A DNA stretch of 64,000 bases from assembly GCA_024239075.1 (NCBI GenBank), contig JANBVI010000044.1, positions 1-64,000 of the forward strand. The letters run 5' to 3'. The notes below the pieces were generated by a model that was not told where the DNA came from, made no database searches, and saw nothing but the letters and a program-made list of their open reading frames with translations. Below, piece after piece: positions 27,803 through 36,421 of this stretch. Positions within the stretch are counted from its first letter, which is position 1. Every line of letters begins with the position of its first letter. The stretch is from Fischerella sp. CENA71 (GTDB taxonomy: Bacteria; Cyanobacteriota; Cyanobacteriia; Cyanobacteriales; Nostocaceae). Made by a program: the position numbers and the translations under genes.

Positions 27803-28795
27803 ATGCACCTGTCGCGTGACATTGTTTTATTAATCACCCATAGTGGTGATTTTTTCACAATAGATAGAGTGTCAGCAGCCTTATCAAAAAAAGGGGTAAA
27901 ACCAATTCGCCTTGACACCGATAAGTTTCCCCAACAAGTGCAATTAGTAGCACACTTTAATGAATCAAGAAGCTATCACACTATAGAATATGACAATTAC
28001 TCTATCAGCACAAAGCAGGTGGAAGCTGTATGGATGCGGCGCATTTGGGAACCAGAACTCAGTGCAGAAATAGCTCCAAAGTTCCGAGAAGCTTGTGTTA
28101 GAGAATCAAAGGCAACGTTAGATGGTTTTTGGGACAGTCTTAAAGAGGCTCGTTGGGTAGATGATCTAGAGCGGATAAATTATACAAATAATAAGTTGCG
28201 GCAACTGCGGATTGCTTCTGAAATAGGTTTTGTCATTCCCCGGACTATTGTCACCAACAAAGCTGAGTCAGCACGAGAGTTTTTCCATCAAGTCAAGGGA
28301 AAAATGGTGAGTAAATTATTAACTCCTATTTCCCGCAGTATGGAATCCAACTCCTCGTTCTTTCTTTACACCAGCACCGTCAAAGAGGAAGACTTACAAG
28401 ATGCCGAGTCACTGCGTTATTGCCCAATGGTTTTTCAAGAGCAAATTCCCAAGCAGCAGGAATTGAGGGTGGTGTATGTGAATGGTAGTGTCTTTGTGGG
28501 GGCGCTAAATGCAGATGTGTATGCAGCAGCTAAAGTTGATTGGCGTCAACCTGGTGTTGACATTGGTGCATGGCAACACCACGAGCTTCCTGATGAAGTA
28601 GTTCGTCGTCTCAAAGCTTTTATGGGGCGATTTGGGCTGCTATTTGGAGCCTTAGATTTCATCCTCACACCGTCAGGCGAATACGTCTTTTTGGAAATCA
28701 ACCCCGTAGGAGAGTGGGGAATGCTGGAGAAGGATTTAGACTTACCAATTGCAAGTGCGATCGCAAATGCTCTGATTTGTGAGAAAGCCGGATAG
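27803..28795 (+). CDS. mdnB: Microviridin ATP-grasp ligase, MdnB type (omega-amide forming)
   Basis: 330-residue ATP-grasp enzyme of the graspetide family. The N-terminus DIVLLITHSGDFFTIDRVSAAL and RLDTDKFP match MdnB-type ligases. ERINYTNNKLRQLRIASEIG and FQEQIPKQQELRVVYVNG belong to the ATP-grasp core, and LDFILTPSGEYVFLEINPVGEW carries the metal-binding acidic and Asn residues. By family it forms the Lys side-chain lactam after MdnC has made the lactones. It is 90 nt upstream of mdnC. The ribosome binding site is weak. The assignment as B rather than C rests on the N-terminal sequence and on the mdnA-mdnB-mdnC order seen in Microcystis. Confidence 0.93.
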   Translation: MHLSRDIVLLITHSGDFFTIDRVSAALSKKGVKPIRLDTDKFPQQVQLVAHFNESRSYHTIEYDNYSISTKQVEAVWMRRIWEPELSAEIAPKFREACVRESKATLDGFWDSLKEARWVDDLERINYTNNKLRQLRIASEIGFVIPRTIVTNKAESAREFFHQVKGKMVSKLLTPISRSMESNSSFFLYTSTVKEEDLQDAESLRYCPMVFQEQIPKQQELRVVYVNGSVFVGALNADVYAAAKVDWRQPGVDIGAWQHHELPDEVVRRLKAFMGRFGLLFGALDFILTPSGEYVFLEINPVGEWGMLEKDLDLPIASAIANALICEKAG

Positions 28796-28884
28796 GACTT
28801 GTAGACGGGACTTTAACTCCATTCTTAAGCACTAAAATCCTAACTGCGAACTATAAAAAGAAGCACTTTAGTTAACATTTTTAT

Positions 28885-29862
28885 ATGACCGTATTAATAG
28901 TTACGTTTAGCCAAGACAACGAAAGCATTCCTCTAGTAATCAAAGAAATTGAGGCTAGAGGCGAAAAAGCATTTCGGTTTGATACAGACAGATATCCCAC
29001 AGAAGTCAAGCTAGATATTTACTCTAGTGATGCTGAACGGGTAATTATTACTGATGGTGAATACAAGCTCAATTTGAGTGAGACGTCCTCAGTTTGGTAT
29101 CGGCGAATGCGCTACGGGCAGAAAATTCCCGACTCAATGGACAAGCAATATAGAGATGCGTCAGTTAACGAATGTCGCGCCACTGTTAGGGGGATGATTG
29201 CCAGCCTCAAAGGATTCCACCTCGATAAAATGTCCAATGTAGAGCGAGCTAATAATAAACAACTACAGTTGCAAGTTGCAAGAGAATTAGGGCTTATAAC
29301 TCCCCGCACCCTAACTTCAAACAATCCCAAAGCAGTCAAGCAATTTGCTCAAGAGTGTCAGCAAGGCATAGTAACCAAGATGCTTTCTTCCTTCGCGATC
29401 TATGATGATCAGGGGCGAGAAAACGTTGTATTTACCACTCCAGTTACAGATGACGATCTGGAGAATATGGAAGGGCTGCGTTTTTGTCCGATGACATTTC
29501 AAGAAAACGTGCCGAAAGCGCTGGAGTTGCGGACAACTATTATCGGACACCAGGTATTTACTGCCGCTGTAGATTCGCAAAGCTTGGAAGGAGCTACTTA
29601 CGACTGGCGCAAAGAGGGAAAAGCTCTAGTTAAGAGTTGGCAGCCATACGACTTGCCAGAAGATATTGAGAAAAAGCTGCTCAAATTGATGACTTATTTT
29701 GGCTTAAACTATGGAGCAATTGATATTATTGTCACCCCCGATGACCAGCACGTGTTCCTTGAAGTTAATCCTGTTGGAGAATTTTTTTGGATGGAGATAT
29801 ATCCGCCACATTATCCCATTTCGCAGGCGATCGCAGAAGTATTACTAACTAATAAAAATTAG
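28885..29862 (+). CDS. mdnC: Microviridin ATP-grasp ligase, MdnC type (omega-ester forming)
   Basis: 325-residue ATP-grasp ligase. MTVLIVTFSQDNESIPLVI, FRFDTDRYPTEVKLD, SSVWYRRMRYG, NNKQLQLQVARELGL and the C-terminal IDIIVTPDDQHVFLEVNPVGEFFW follow the MdnC pattern. By family it binds the PFFARFL leader helix and installs two side-chain lactones (Thr-Asp and Ser-Glu) in the core. It is paralogous to mdnB just upstream. No GNAT acetyltransferase (mdnD) follows, unlike in Microcystis clusters. Confidence 0.94.
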   Translation: MTVLIVTFSQDNESIPLVIKEIEARGEKAFRFDTDRYPTEVKLDIYSSDAERVIITDGEYKLNLSETSSVWYRRMRYGQKIPDSMDKQYRDASVNECRATVRGMIASLKGFHLDKMSNVERANNKQLQLQVARELGLITPRTLTSNNPKAVKQFAQECQQGIVTKMLSSFAIYDDQGRENVVFTTPVTDDDLENMEGLRFCPMTFQENVPKALELRTTIIGHQVFTAAVDSQSLEGATYDWRKEGKALVKSWQPYDLPEDIEKKLLKLMTYFGLNYGAIDIIVTPDDQHVFLEVNPVGEFFWMEIYPPHYPISQAIAEVLLTNKN

Positions 29863-30001
29863 GCGAGCAAGTATTGTTTATTTTTTTACTCTATAAGGTA
29901 CTCTATTAAAAAATATAAAGATAGTAGATTTTTATTAAATTTATTAATATTTAATACCTGACTTTTTAATTAAAACTGTTTATATTTGGAGATAAATTCT
30001 T

Positions 30002-32065
30002 GTGACCAACCTAGAAAATACACAAACAGTTTTGACATTTGATGGAGTAGATGATTATATAGATTTTGGCAGAAACGATATTGGCGGTGTTTTCGTTCAA
30101 GGAAGTTCAGCATTTACAGTTTCAGGATGGATAAATCCACATGAGCTAAGAAATAAAGCCACTAGTTACGGAACACGCAATGTATTTTTTGCCCGTTCTT
30201 CAGAACGATACAGTGATAATTTTGAATTCGGCATCAGTGAAACAGGAAGCCTAGATGTTTACATTGATGAAACTGTTAGCAAGGGTATCAAAACTTTTGG
30301 TAATGGAGAATTAACTATAGGACAATGGCACTTTTTTGCCATTGTTTTTAATAGCGGGAAAATAAAAGTATATCTTGATGATAATGAATATCAAGATTCT
30401 CTTAGAGGTTCATCTTTAAACAAAGCAACAAGTTCTGTAACTCTGGGCGCAACTTTACACAAACAGGTTTATTTCAAAGGACAATTAGCAAACATTAGCG
30501 TTTGGAATTATCCATGTACCCAAGCACAAATTCAGACCCATCGTTGTGGGCTAATAGCCGGGGATGAAGAAGGATTAGTGGCTTACTGGAAATTAGATGA
30601 TGGGCAAGGAACAACAGTCAAAAACCGAACTGGAAAGTCCTATCAAGGAAATTTTCGTGGTAATCCTACTTGGGATTTAGCACAAATTCCATTTGCAACC
30701 CAGTTATCCAATCAAGAGGATATTCAAGAAGAGATCCAGATTGAGACACCAGTTATTCCCGAAGAAAATATATCAACATTAACCACAAATTTATTAGCAG
30801 CAACGATACCGTTAACAACTGACGACGAAGAACAACCAAAGGAAGTTCAAGAAACACAAATAAACAACGAAGAATCCGAGTTGATTCCAACGTTGATAAC
30901 TCCCCAATTAGATGACGAGAAAACTAAAAAAGACCAAACTGAAGATTCAGTTAATGTCCAACAAGCACAAACATTAACTCAGGAGGAACTGCCAGAAACT
31001 ATGAATACACAAGCCCAGCCAAAATATAAAATCCTTTCTATTGATGGAGGCGGTATTCGGGGTATTATTCCTGCATTTGTTCTAGCAGAAATTGAAAGGC
31101 GGACACAAAAGCCTATATTTAATTTGTTTGATTTAATTGCTGGGACTTCAAGCGGTGGAATTTTAGCACTGGGACTAACCAAACCCCGATTAAGTTCTGA
31201 TGTATCTGATTTGCCACTAGCTGAATACACTGCTGAGGATCTTATACAACTATTTCTTGAGTACGGAGTAGAAATATTTTATGAGCCATTGTTTGAAAGA
31301 ATACTTGGTCCAATAGAGGATATATTTCTCCAGCCAAAATATCCTTCTAAAAGCAGAGAAGAAATTTTAAGCCAATATTTTGGCAACGCCCCTTTAGAAA
31401 ACAATCTCAAAGAAGTTTTTGTAACTAGTTACGATATCGAGCAACGAATTCCAATATTTTTTACAAACCAAGTAGAAAAACAAGAGATAGAATCTAAAAG
31501 TTTTCGTAAGTTATCTAGTGGTTTTTCGCTGCTAGATGCAGCATTGGCAACTACTGCTACTCCAACTTATTTTGCTCCTCATCGGAGCGTAAGTTCCCAC
31601 AATAGCAGCAGCGTCTATACTTTAATTGATGGTGGAGTATTTGCTAATAATCCAGCCTATTTAGCTATTTTAGAAGCACAAATTAGTAGTAAACGAAAAG
31701 CAAAAAAAGTCCTCAATACAGAAGATATTTTAATAGTTTCTTTAGGCACAGGTTCGCTGACAAGTGTCTATCCTTATAAAGAAGTCAAAAATTGGGGGCT
31801 ATTGCAATGGGGAAGACCACTTTTAAATATTGTGTTTGACGGTAGTAGTGAAGTGGTATCTGGAGAATTAGAACAGTTGTTTGAACCTAGTGATAAAGAA
31901 GCTAAAAGTTTTTATTATCGCTTTCAAACATTTTTAGATCAGGAACTAGAAGAAATAGACAATACTAAGCTACAAAATACTCGTCAGCTACAAGCCATAG
32001 CCCATCGGCTTATTTCTGAAAAAAGTCAACAAATTGATGAATTGTGTAGTCTTTTATTGGGCTAA
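30002..32065 (+). CDS. LamG/concanavalin-like domain fused to patatin-like phospholipase (687 aa)
   Basis: Residues 8-215 form a LamG-like jelly-roll (LTFDGVDDYIDFG, FTVSGWINP, GQLANISVWN, EGLVAYWKLDDGQGT). A Gln/Glu/Thr-rich linker runs to about residue 335. A patatin-like lipase domain follows, with the oxyanion-hole motif DGGGIRGIIPAF, the nucleophile motif AGTSSGG and the dyad Asp in LIDGGVFANNPA. The catalytic residues look intact, so lipid acyl hydrolase activity is likely. The start is GTG at 30002 with GGAG about 10 nt upstream. There is no signal peptide. It is 139 nt downstream of mdnC on the same strand, so co-transcription with the microviridin genes is possible. No cyclase or other CBASS component is next to it. 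The substrate is unknown. Confidence 0.85.
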   Translation: MTNLENTQTVLTFDGVDDYIDFGRNDIGGVFVQGSSAFTVSGWINPHELRNKATSYGTRNVFFARSSERYSDNFEFGISETGSLDVYIDETVSKGIKTFGNGELTIGQWHFFAIVFNSGKIKVYLDDNEYQDSLRGSSLNKATSSVTLGATLHKQVYFKGQLANISVWNYPCTQAQIQTHRCGLIAGDEEGLVAYWKLDDGQGTTVKNRTGKSYQGNFRGNPTWDLAQIPFATQLSNQEDIQEEIQIETPVIPEENISTLTTNLLAATIPLTTDDEEQPKEVQETQINNEESELIPTLITPQLDDEKTKKDQTEDSVNVQQAQTLTQEELPETMNTQAQPKYKILSIDGGGIRGIIPAFVLAEIERRTQKPIFNLFDLIAGTSSGGILALGLTKPRLSSDVSDLPLAEYTAEDLIQLFLEYGVEIFYEPLFERILGPIEDIFLQPKYPSKSREEILSQYFGNAPLENNLKEVFVTSYDIEQRIPIFFTNQVEKQEIESKSFRKLSSGFSLLDAALATTATPTYFAPHRSVSSHNSSSVYTLIDGGVFANNPAYLAILEAQISSKRKAKKVLNTEDILIVSLGTGSLTSVYPYKEVKNWGLLQWGRPLLNIVFDGSSEVVSGELEQLFEPSDKEAKSFYYRFQTFLDQELEEIDNTKLQNTRQLQAIAHRLISEKSQQIDELCSLLLG

Positions 32066-32192
32066 ATCAGGTTTTTATATTTTGCACTGTTTACTTGGTA
32101 CAAGATATAAAATCATTAATTTATTTTTTAAATAAATTAATGATTTCTCTCTTATTCATGCTTTCACCTTATAAGGATTGTAGGTAAGTAAA

Positions 32193-32597
32193 ATGGATGA
32201 ACTCGTTAAAAGAATTGCTGGTTTGGGCCTTCCTGGCATACTTTTCGTGATTGCAACATCTGCATCAGGGGGTAGTGTCGCTGCTGTTGTCGCTATGCTT
32301 TCATCGCTGGGTGGGCCTTTAGGTTTGTTAGGAGGTTTAGGACTGCTTGGACTGGTAGGTATTCTAGGAGAATATATAACAGAATTTGGAATTGAAAATA
32401 TTCTCAAGCTTATCTATACAGAACGTAGCAAAACCGAATCTGTGAGATTTCTTCTCAAAGAAGTTAAAGAATTACCCATTACAGATGAGCTTAAACTCAA
32501 ACTGAAACATCATATTAGCCCAGTAATCATTACTGAGCCTGAAGAAACCTCTGGTCCAAGAACAGTCGAAATTGTTGATGAGGAACCATTTACTTAG
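32193..32597 (+). CDS. Small hydrophobic Gly-rich membrane protein (134 aa), unknown
   Basis: Residues 1-75 are very hydrophobic and glycine-rich (GLPGILFVIATSASGGSV, LGGLGLLGLVGILGEY), enough for two membrane passes. A charged helical C-terminal half follows (ERSKTESVRFLLKEVKEL, ELKLKLKHHISP). I do not recognise the family. A start codon and good coding periodicity support it as a gene. It sits between the LamG-patatin gene and an ABC exporter on the same strand. A holin- or bacteriocin-like membrane role is conceivable but not shown. Confidence 0.65.
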   Translation: MDELVKRIAGLGLPGILFVIATSASGGSVAAVVAMLSSLGGPLGLLGGLGLLGLVGILGEYITEFGIENILKLIYTERSKTESVRFLLKEVKELPITDELKLKLKHHISPVIITEPEETSGPRTVEIVDEEPFT

Positions 32598-32755
32598 TGC
32601 ATTTGATTTGAGCCCTTTTTTCAAGATAATTTAGGGGATGTAAAAATCTTCAATTTCTCAAACTAAAAATGACCTCTGAGTCTCACTTAATTCTCAAAGG
32701 TCATTTCAAAATTAATAATTTAATTGATAATTGATAACGGTTACATCTTTAGAAT

Positions 32756-34561
32756 ATGCAAACCTCATCTGTGCCTGAGCAAAACACAGCAAATCCTTTT
32801 TCAGCGTTAATTAAATTTTGGGATGATGTGAAAGTAGTTGCTCAACCTTACTGGTATCCAACAACAGCAGAAGGAAGAGCATTTGCAGATGTGATTCGTT
32901 CATGGGGAATGCTCATTCTTTTAGTATTATTAATAGTTGCATTTATAGGTGTAAATGCTGCAAATAGCTACTGGAATCGCTATGTAATTGATATTGTTGT
33001 TGAAGAGAGAGACCTTGATAAATATAATAATACTTTATGGCTATCAAGTCTTATTATTATCGTGATGGTAATATTAACCACTTTTTTGAGATATGTCAGA
33101 AAAAAAATTACTCTTGACTGGTATAAATGGCTAAATAATCATATCTTAGCAAAATATTTGAGCAATCAAGCATATTATAAAATCAATTTTAAATCTGATA
33201 TAGATAATCCAGACCAACGTCTATCTCAAGAAATAGAACCCATTACTAGTAGTGCTTTAAGATTTTCAACTGCTTTATTAGAAAAAGTTTTAGAAATGGG
33301 AACTGCTTTGATAATTCTCTGGACAGTTTCTCCGGAAATCGCAATTTATCTAATTATTTATACAATTATTGGTAATTTAATAGCTATTTACTTAAATCAA
33401 GCAATAAATATAGTTAATCAACAAGAACTTGCGTTTAAGGCAGATTTTGCTTATTGCCTAACTCATGTTCGCAACCATGCTGAATCAATTGCTTTTTTTC
33501 AAGGAGAAAAGGAAGAATTCAATATAATTCAGCGTCGATTTAATAATGTTATAGAAACTGCTGAACGCAGGTTAAATTTGGAGAAAGGTCAAGACGCTTT
33601 TGGCAGAGCATATCAGTCTGCTATTAGTGTATTTTCTATGTTTATCCTTACGCCTTTATTTATTCAGAATCAAATTGATTATGGTGAAATTAACCAAGTT
33701 AGTTTTGCTTGCTTTATGTTTTCTAACGCTCTAGGAGAGTTAATAGGTGAATCTAATATTTTCGGGCGATTTTCTAGTTATGTCAATCGTTTAGCTGAGT
33801 TTTCAGATGCTCTACAAGCTGTTAGTAAAAAACCAGAGAATGTTAATAGTATTCAAGTCATCGAAGAAGAACGTTTAGCTTTTGAGTGTGTCACTTTACA
33901 AACACCAAATTATGAGCAGGTGATTGTTGAAGATTTATCACTTTCTGTTCAGCCAAGCGGAGGTTTATTGATTGTTGGTCCTAGCGGTAGAGGAAAAAGT
34001 TCTTTATTAAGAGCGATCGCTGGTTTGTGGAATGCGGGAACTGGTCGTTTAGTGCGTCCTCCTCTCAAAGAAGTTTTATTCTTACCCCAGCGTCCTTATA
34101 TCATTTTGGGGACTTTGCGCGAACAGTTACTCTATCCGCATACAGACCGGCAAATGAGCGATTCTGAACTCGAAGAAGTTTTGCAACAAGTTAATCTGCA
34201 AAACTTGCTGACTCGTGTGAATGGCTTTGATATAGAAGTTCGTTGGGAGAATATATTGTCTTTGGGAGAACAACAACGTCTCGCTTTTGCACGGGTATTA
34301 ATTACACGTCCTAGTTTCACTATCTTAGATGAAGCAACAAGTGCTTTAGATTTAACTAACGAAGTAAATTTATATCAACAACTGCAAGAAACTAAAACAA
34401 CTTTTATCAGTGTTGGACATAGGGAGAGTTTATTTAACTATCATCAATGGGTTTTAGAGCTAACAGAAGATCCTCATTGGCAACTTATTTCTGTAGAGGA
34501 TTATCAGCAGCAAAAAGCAATTGTTACTGCTTCTGTGAGAACTGATTGTGATGCTAACTAA
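32756..34561 (+). CDS. ABC transporter, fused membrane and ATPase half-transporter (SbmA/YddA-like, 601 aa)
   Basis: The N-terminal half has several membrane segments (residues about 52-75, 95-115, 175-225, 290-320) and an RYVRKKITLDWYKWL stretch typical of the SbmA/BacA/YddA-type ABC_membrane_2 group. The C-terminal ATPase has Walker A GPSGRGKSS, a Q-loop LPQRPY, the signature LSLGEQQRLAFAR, Walker B FTILDEATSALD and the H-loop SVGHRESL. It probably works as a homodimer. Lying seven genes from the apn operon start but in the mdn strand group, it is a candidate exporter for the microviridin (the MdnE role) by context. The family match to characterised MdnE proteins was not checked. Confidence 0.85.
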   Translation: MQTSSVPEQNTANPFSALIKFWDDVKVVAQPYWYPTTAEGRAFADVIRSWGMLILLVLLIVAFIGVNAANSYWNRYVIDIVVEERDLDKYNNTLWLSSLIIIVMVILTTFLRYVRKKITLDWYKWLNNHILAKYLSNQAYYKINFKSDIDNPDQRLSQEIEPITSSALRFSTALLEKVLEMGTALIILWTVSPEIAIYLIIYTIIGNLIAIYLNQAINIVNQQELAFKADFAYCLTHVRNHAESIAFFQGEKEEFNIIQRRFNNVIETAERRLNLEKGQDAFGRAYQSAISVFSMFILTPLFIQNQIDYGEINQVSFACFMFSNALGELIGESNIFGRFSSYVNRLAEFSDALQAVSKKPENVNSIQVIEEERLAFECVTLQTPNYEQVIVEDLSLSVQPSGGLLIVGPSGRGKSSLLRAIAGLWNAGTGRLVRPPLKEVLFLPQRPYIILGTLREQLLYPHTDRQMSDSELEEVLQQVNLQNLLTRVNGFDIEVRWENILSLGEQQRLAFARVLITRPSFTILDEATSALDLTNEVNLYQQLQETKTTFISVGHRESLFNYHQWVLELTEDPHWQLISVEDYQQQKAIVTASVRTDCDAN

Positions 34562-36230
34562 ACAACAAAGAAAACTAATTACTTATCAATCTATTTCGAT
34601 TTATGAAATAAATTATAAATTACCTATTATAAACAATTCAAAATTAAAAAAAATTCAAAATAAAATTAAAGAATGTCAGGTATTAATTAAACAAGATACT
34701 AAGCATCATTCTTATTTTTGGGGATTAATCAAACGGAAACAGGAAATTAGTCAGCAAGAAATTTTTATTAAAACCAAATCATTAATTAAAGATTATATTC
34801 AACTAATTGATTTTTTAGAAAAATATAAAGATAATTATCAAGACTTCTTGTTAAAATTTACTGATAATTGGAAACATTTATTTACTGAAAAATATCTAGA
34901 AATTAAAAGCATAAATGCACAAAGAAATAAACTAGAAGTCAAAAATCAGAATAATCCGCAGATATTTGAAAAACTAAAATGGGAAAAACAAGAAGACCTC
35001 AAGTCAATTTTACTTTTAACTAATACTCATTTTTTGATATTAGAAAAAGTCAAATTGCTAACTGAAGGAATTAAAAATTTAGCAAAAGACACCAAAAATC
35101 AAAAGAAAATTATCCAGCAAATAGTTCATGAATTAGAGGTATATCAAGAAATTTACGAGTATGAAATAAGAGCGACAAAAATTCGTCAAGAAATAGTAAA
35201 AATAGCTGAGATAGCAATCAATTTTGAAAATTATTTACAAGATTACTTTAGTCCATTTCAATCCTTAATAGACGAAGTAGTAAAAGTAGATGTAAATTTT
35301 TATACAATTATAGGTGAAATTAAAAATTTAACAAATAGTACTTTAAATTTTCAGTCGAGTTTATTAACAATAGAGGATACTGATACAATTTCTGAAAATA
35401 TTCTCAATTTATTGGTAGAAAGTTATGAAAAAGGGGATAGATTAAAAGATGCGTTATTTGAATCTAAACTCTTAAATGGGCAGGTTAGTAACTTTGAGTC
35501 AATTAATGATGGAATAGCTTTAGAACACACAATTTCCTTAATATCCAACTATATATCTACTCAAATTGCTGATCAAAGAAAAGGATTAGGGATATTAGAA
35601 AGAGATGTGGTTTCTAACAATTCTGGGCTTTCTCTTGAAAAAACAGAATTCCTAGAGCCAAATAATCGTGATACTAACTCTGCAACAGAATTTCAAATTA
35701 ATCAGAATATTGATTATAGTCAACTTCAAACTCTCCTCGCACAATACAAGTGGAAAGAAGCTGACCTTGAAACTGCTAAATTAATGCTACAAGTCATAGG
35801 AAAGAATTATTGGAATGAAGTTTATAGGGAAGATATTCTTAACTTTTCTTGTAAAGCTTTTTATACTATCGATGGACTTTGGCAAGAATACAGTCACGGT
35901 TATTTCGGCTTTAGTGTGCAGGAAAGCATTTGGAATGAAATTGGTGGTCAAGTAGATTATGAAACACAAAAGAGACTTGGCGATCGCCTTGGTTGGCGAC
36001 AACAGGGAAACTGGTTAAACTACAACCAGTTAACTTTTAAATTATCTCCAACGACACCTAGGGGGCATTTACCAGTTAAATGGTTACACTATGACCAAAA
36101 TATTTTTGACTTATCTGCAAATTCATCTGCGGAACCCCTTTCAATGGGAGCATGGCGAGTTGGGACTTGGCTTGTTTGGCAGATGCACCTATTCTTTTCT
36201 CGTGTCCAAATTTGTAACGAAATATCATAA
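34551..36230 (+). CDS. Long coiled-coil protein with C-terminal GUN4 domain (about 559 aa)
   Basis: Residues 1-350 are Lys/Glu/Ile/Asn-rich and helical, probably coiled coil, with no membrane segment. Residues about 385-535 match the GUN4 domain: YSQLQTLLAQYKWKEADLETAKLML, FYTIDGLWQEYSHGYFGFSVQE, RLGDRLGWR and GHLPVKW. GUN4 binds porphyrins in chlorophyll synthesis; in cyanobacteria the domain is also a common C-terminal module of signalling proteins. Start: ATG at 34551 (a GTG at 34548 also fits). It overlaps the ABC transporter by 11 nt, so the two are probably co-translated. Base composition is very AT-rich compared with neighbours. Its function in this operon is unknown. Confidence 0.8.
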   Translation: MLTKQQRKLITYQSISIYEINYKLPIINNSKLKKIQNKIKECQVLIKQDTKHHSYFWGLIKRKQEISQQEIFIKTKSLIKDYIQLIDFLEKYKDNYQDFLLKFTDNWKHLFTEKYLEIKSINAQRNKLEVKNQNNPQIFEKLKWEKQEDLKSILLLTNTHFLILEKVKLLTEGIKNLAKDTKNQKKIIQQIVHELEVYQEIYEYEIRATKIRQEIVKIAEIAINFENYLQDYFSPFQSLIDEVVKVDVNFYTIIGEIKNLTNSTLNFQSSLLTIEDTDTISENILNLLVESYEKGDRLKDALFESKLLNGQVSNFESINDGIALEHTISLISNYISTQIADQRKGLGILERDVVSNNSGLSLEKTEFLEPNNRDTNSATEFQINQNIDYSQLQTLLAQYKWKEADLETAKLMLQVIGKNYWNEVYREDILNFSCKAFYTIDGLWQEYSHGYFGFSVQESIWNEIGGQVDYETQKRLGDRLGWRQQGNWLNYNQLTFKLSPTTPRGHLPVKWLHYDQNIFDLSANSSAEPLSMGAWRVGTWLVWQMHLFFSRVQICNEIS

Positions 36231-36421
36231 AGAAAGAATAAGCAGTTGTCAAAATAAATACTAAATGATTAGGCAAAATTAAATTTCGGAAATAAAGGCC
36301 ATTCTGGAGAAATTTCTCCCTTGTGAATTACCTTTTCAAAATCTCGCTCCCGCAAAAAGTCTAATTATGACTTAACAGTTTTGTCAGGACTCCAGTTGAT
36401 GTTTGTAGCAATAAATTTCGC

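Noticed and set aside
30002-32597. CBASS-type anti-phage system around the patatin-like protein
   Set aside because: There is no CD-NTase, ubiquitin-like or other CBASS component nearby, and the LamG fusion is unlike CapV effectors.
32756-34561. ABC transporter as the anabaenopeptin exporter ApnE
   Set aside because: It lies on the opposite strand behind the microviridin genes; ApnE would be expected next to apnD, outside the window. Not excluded, only less likely.
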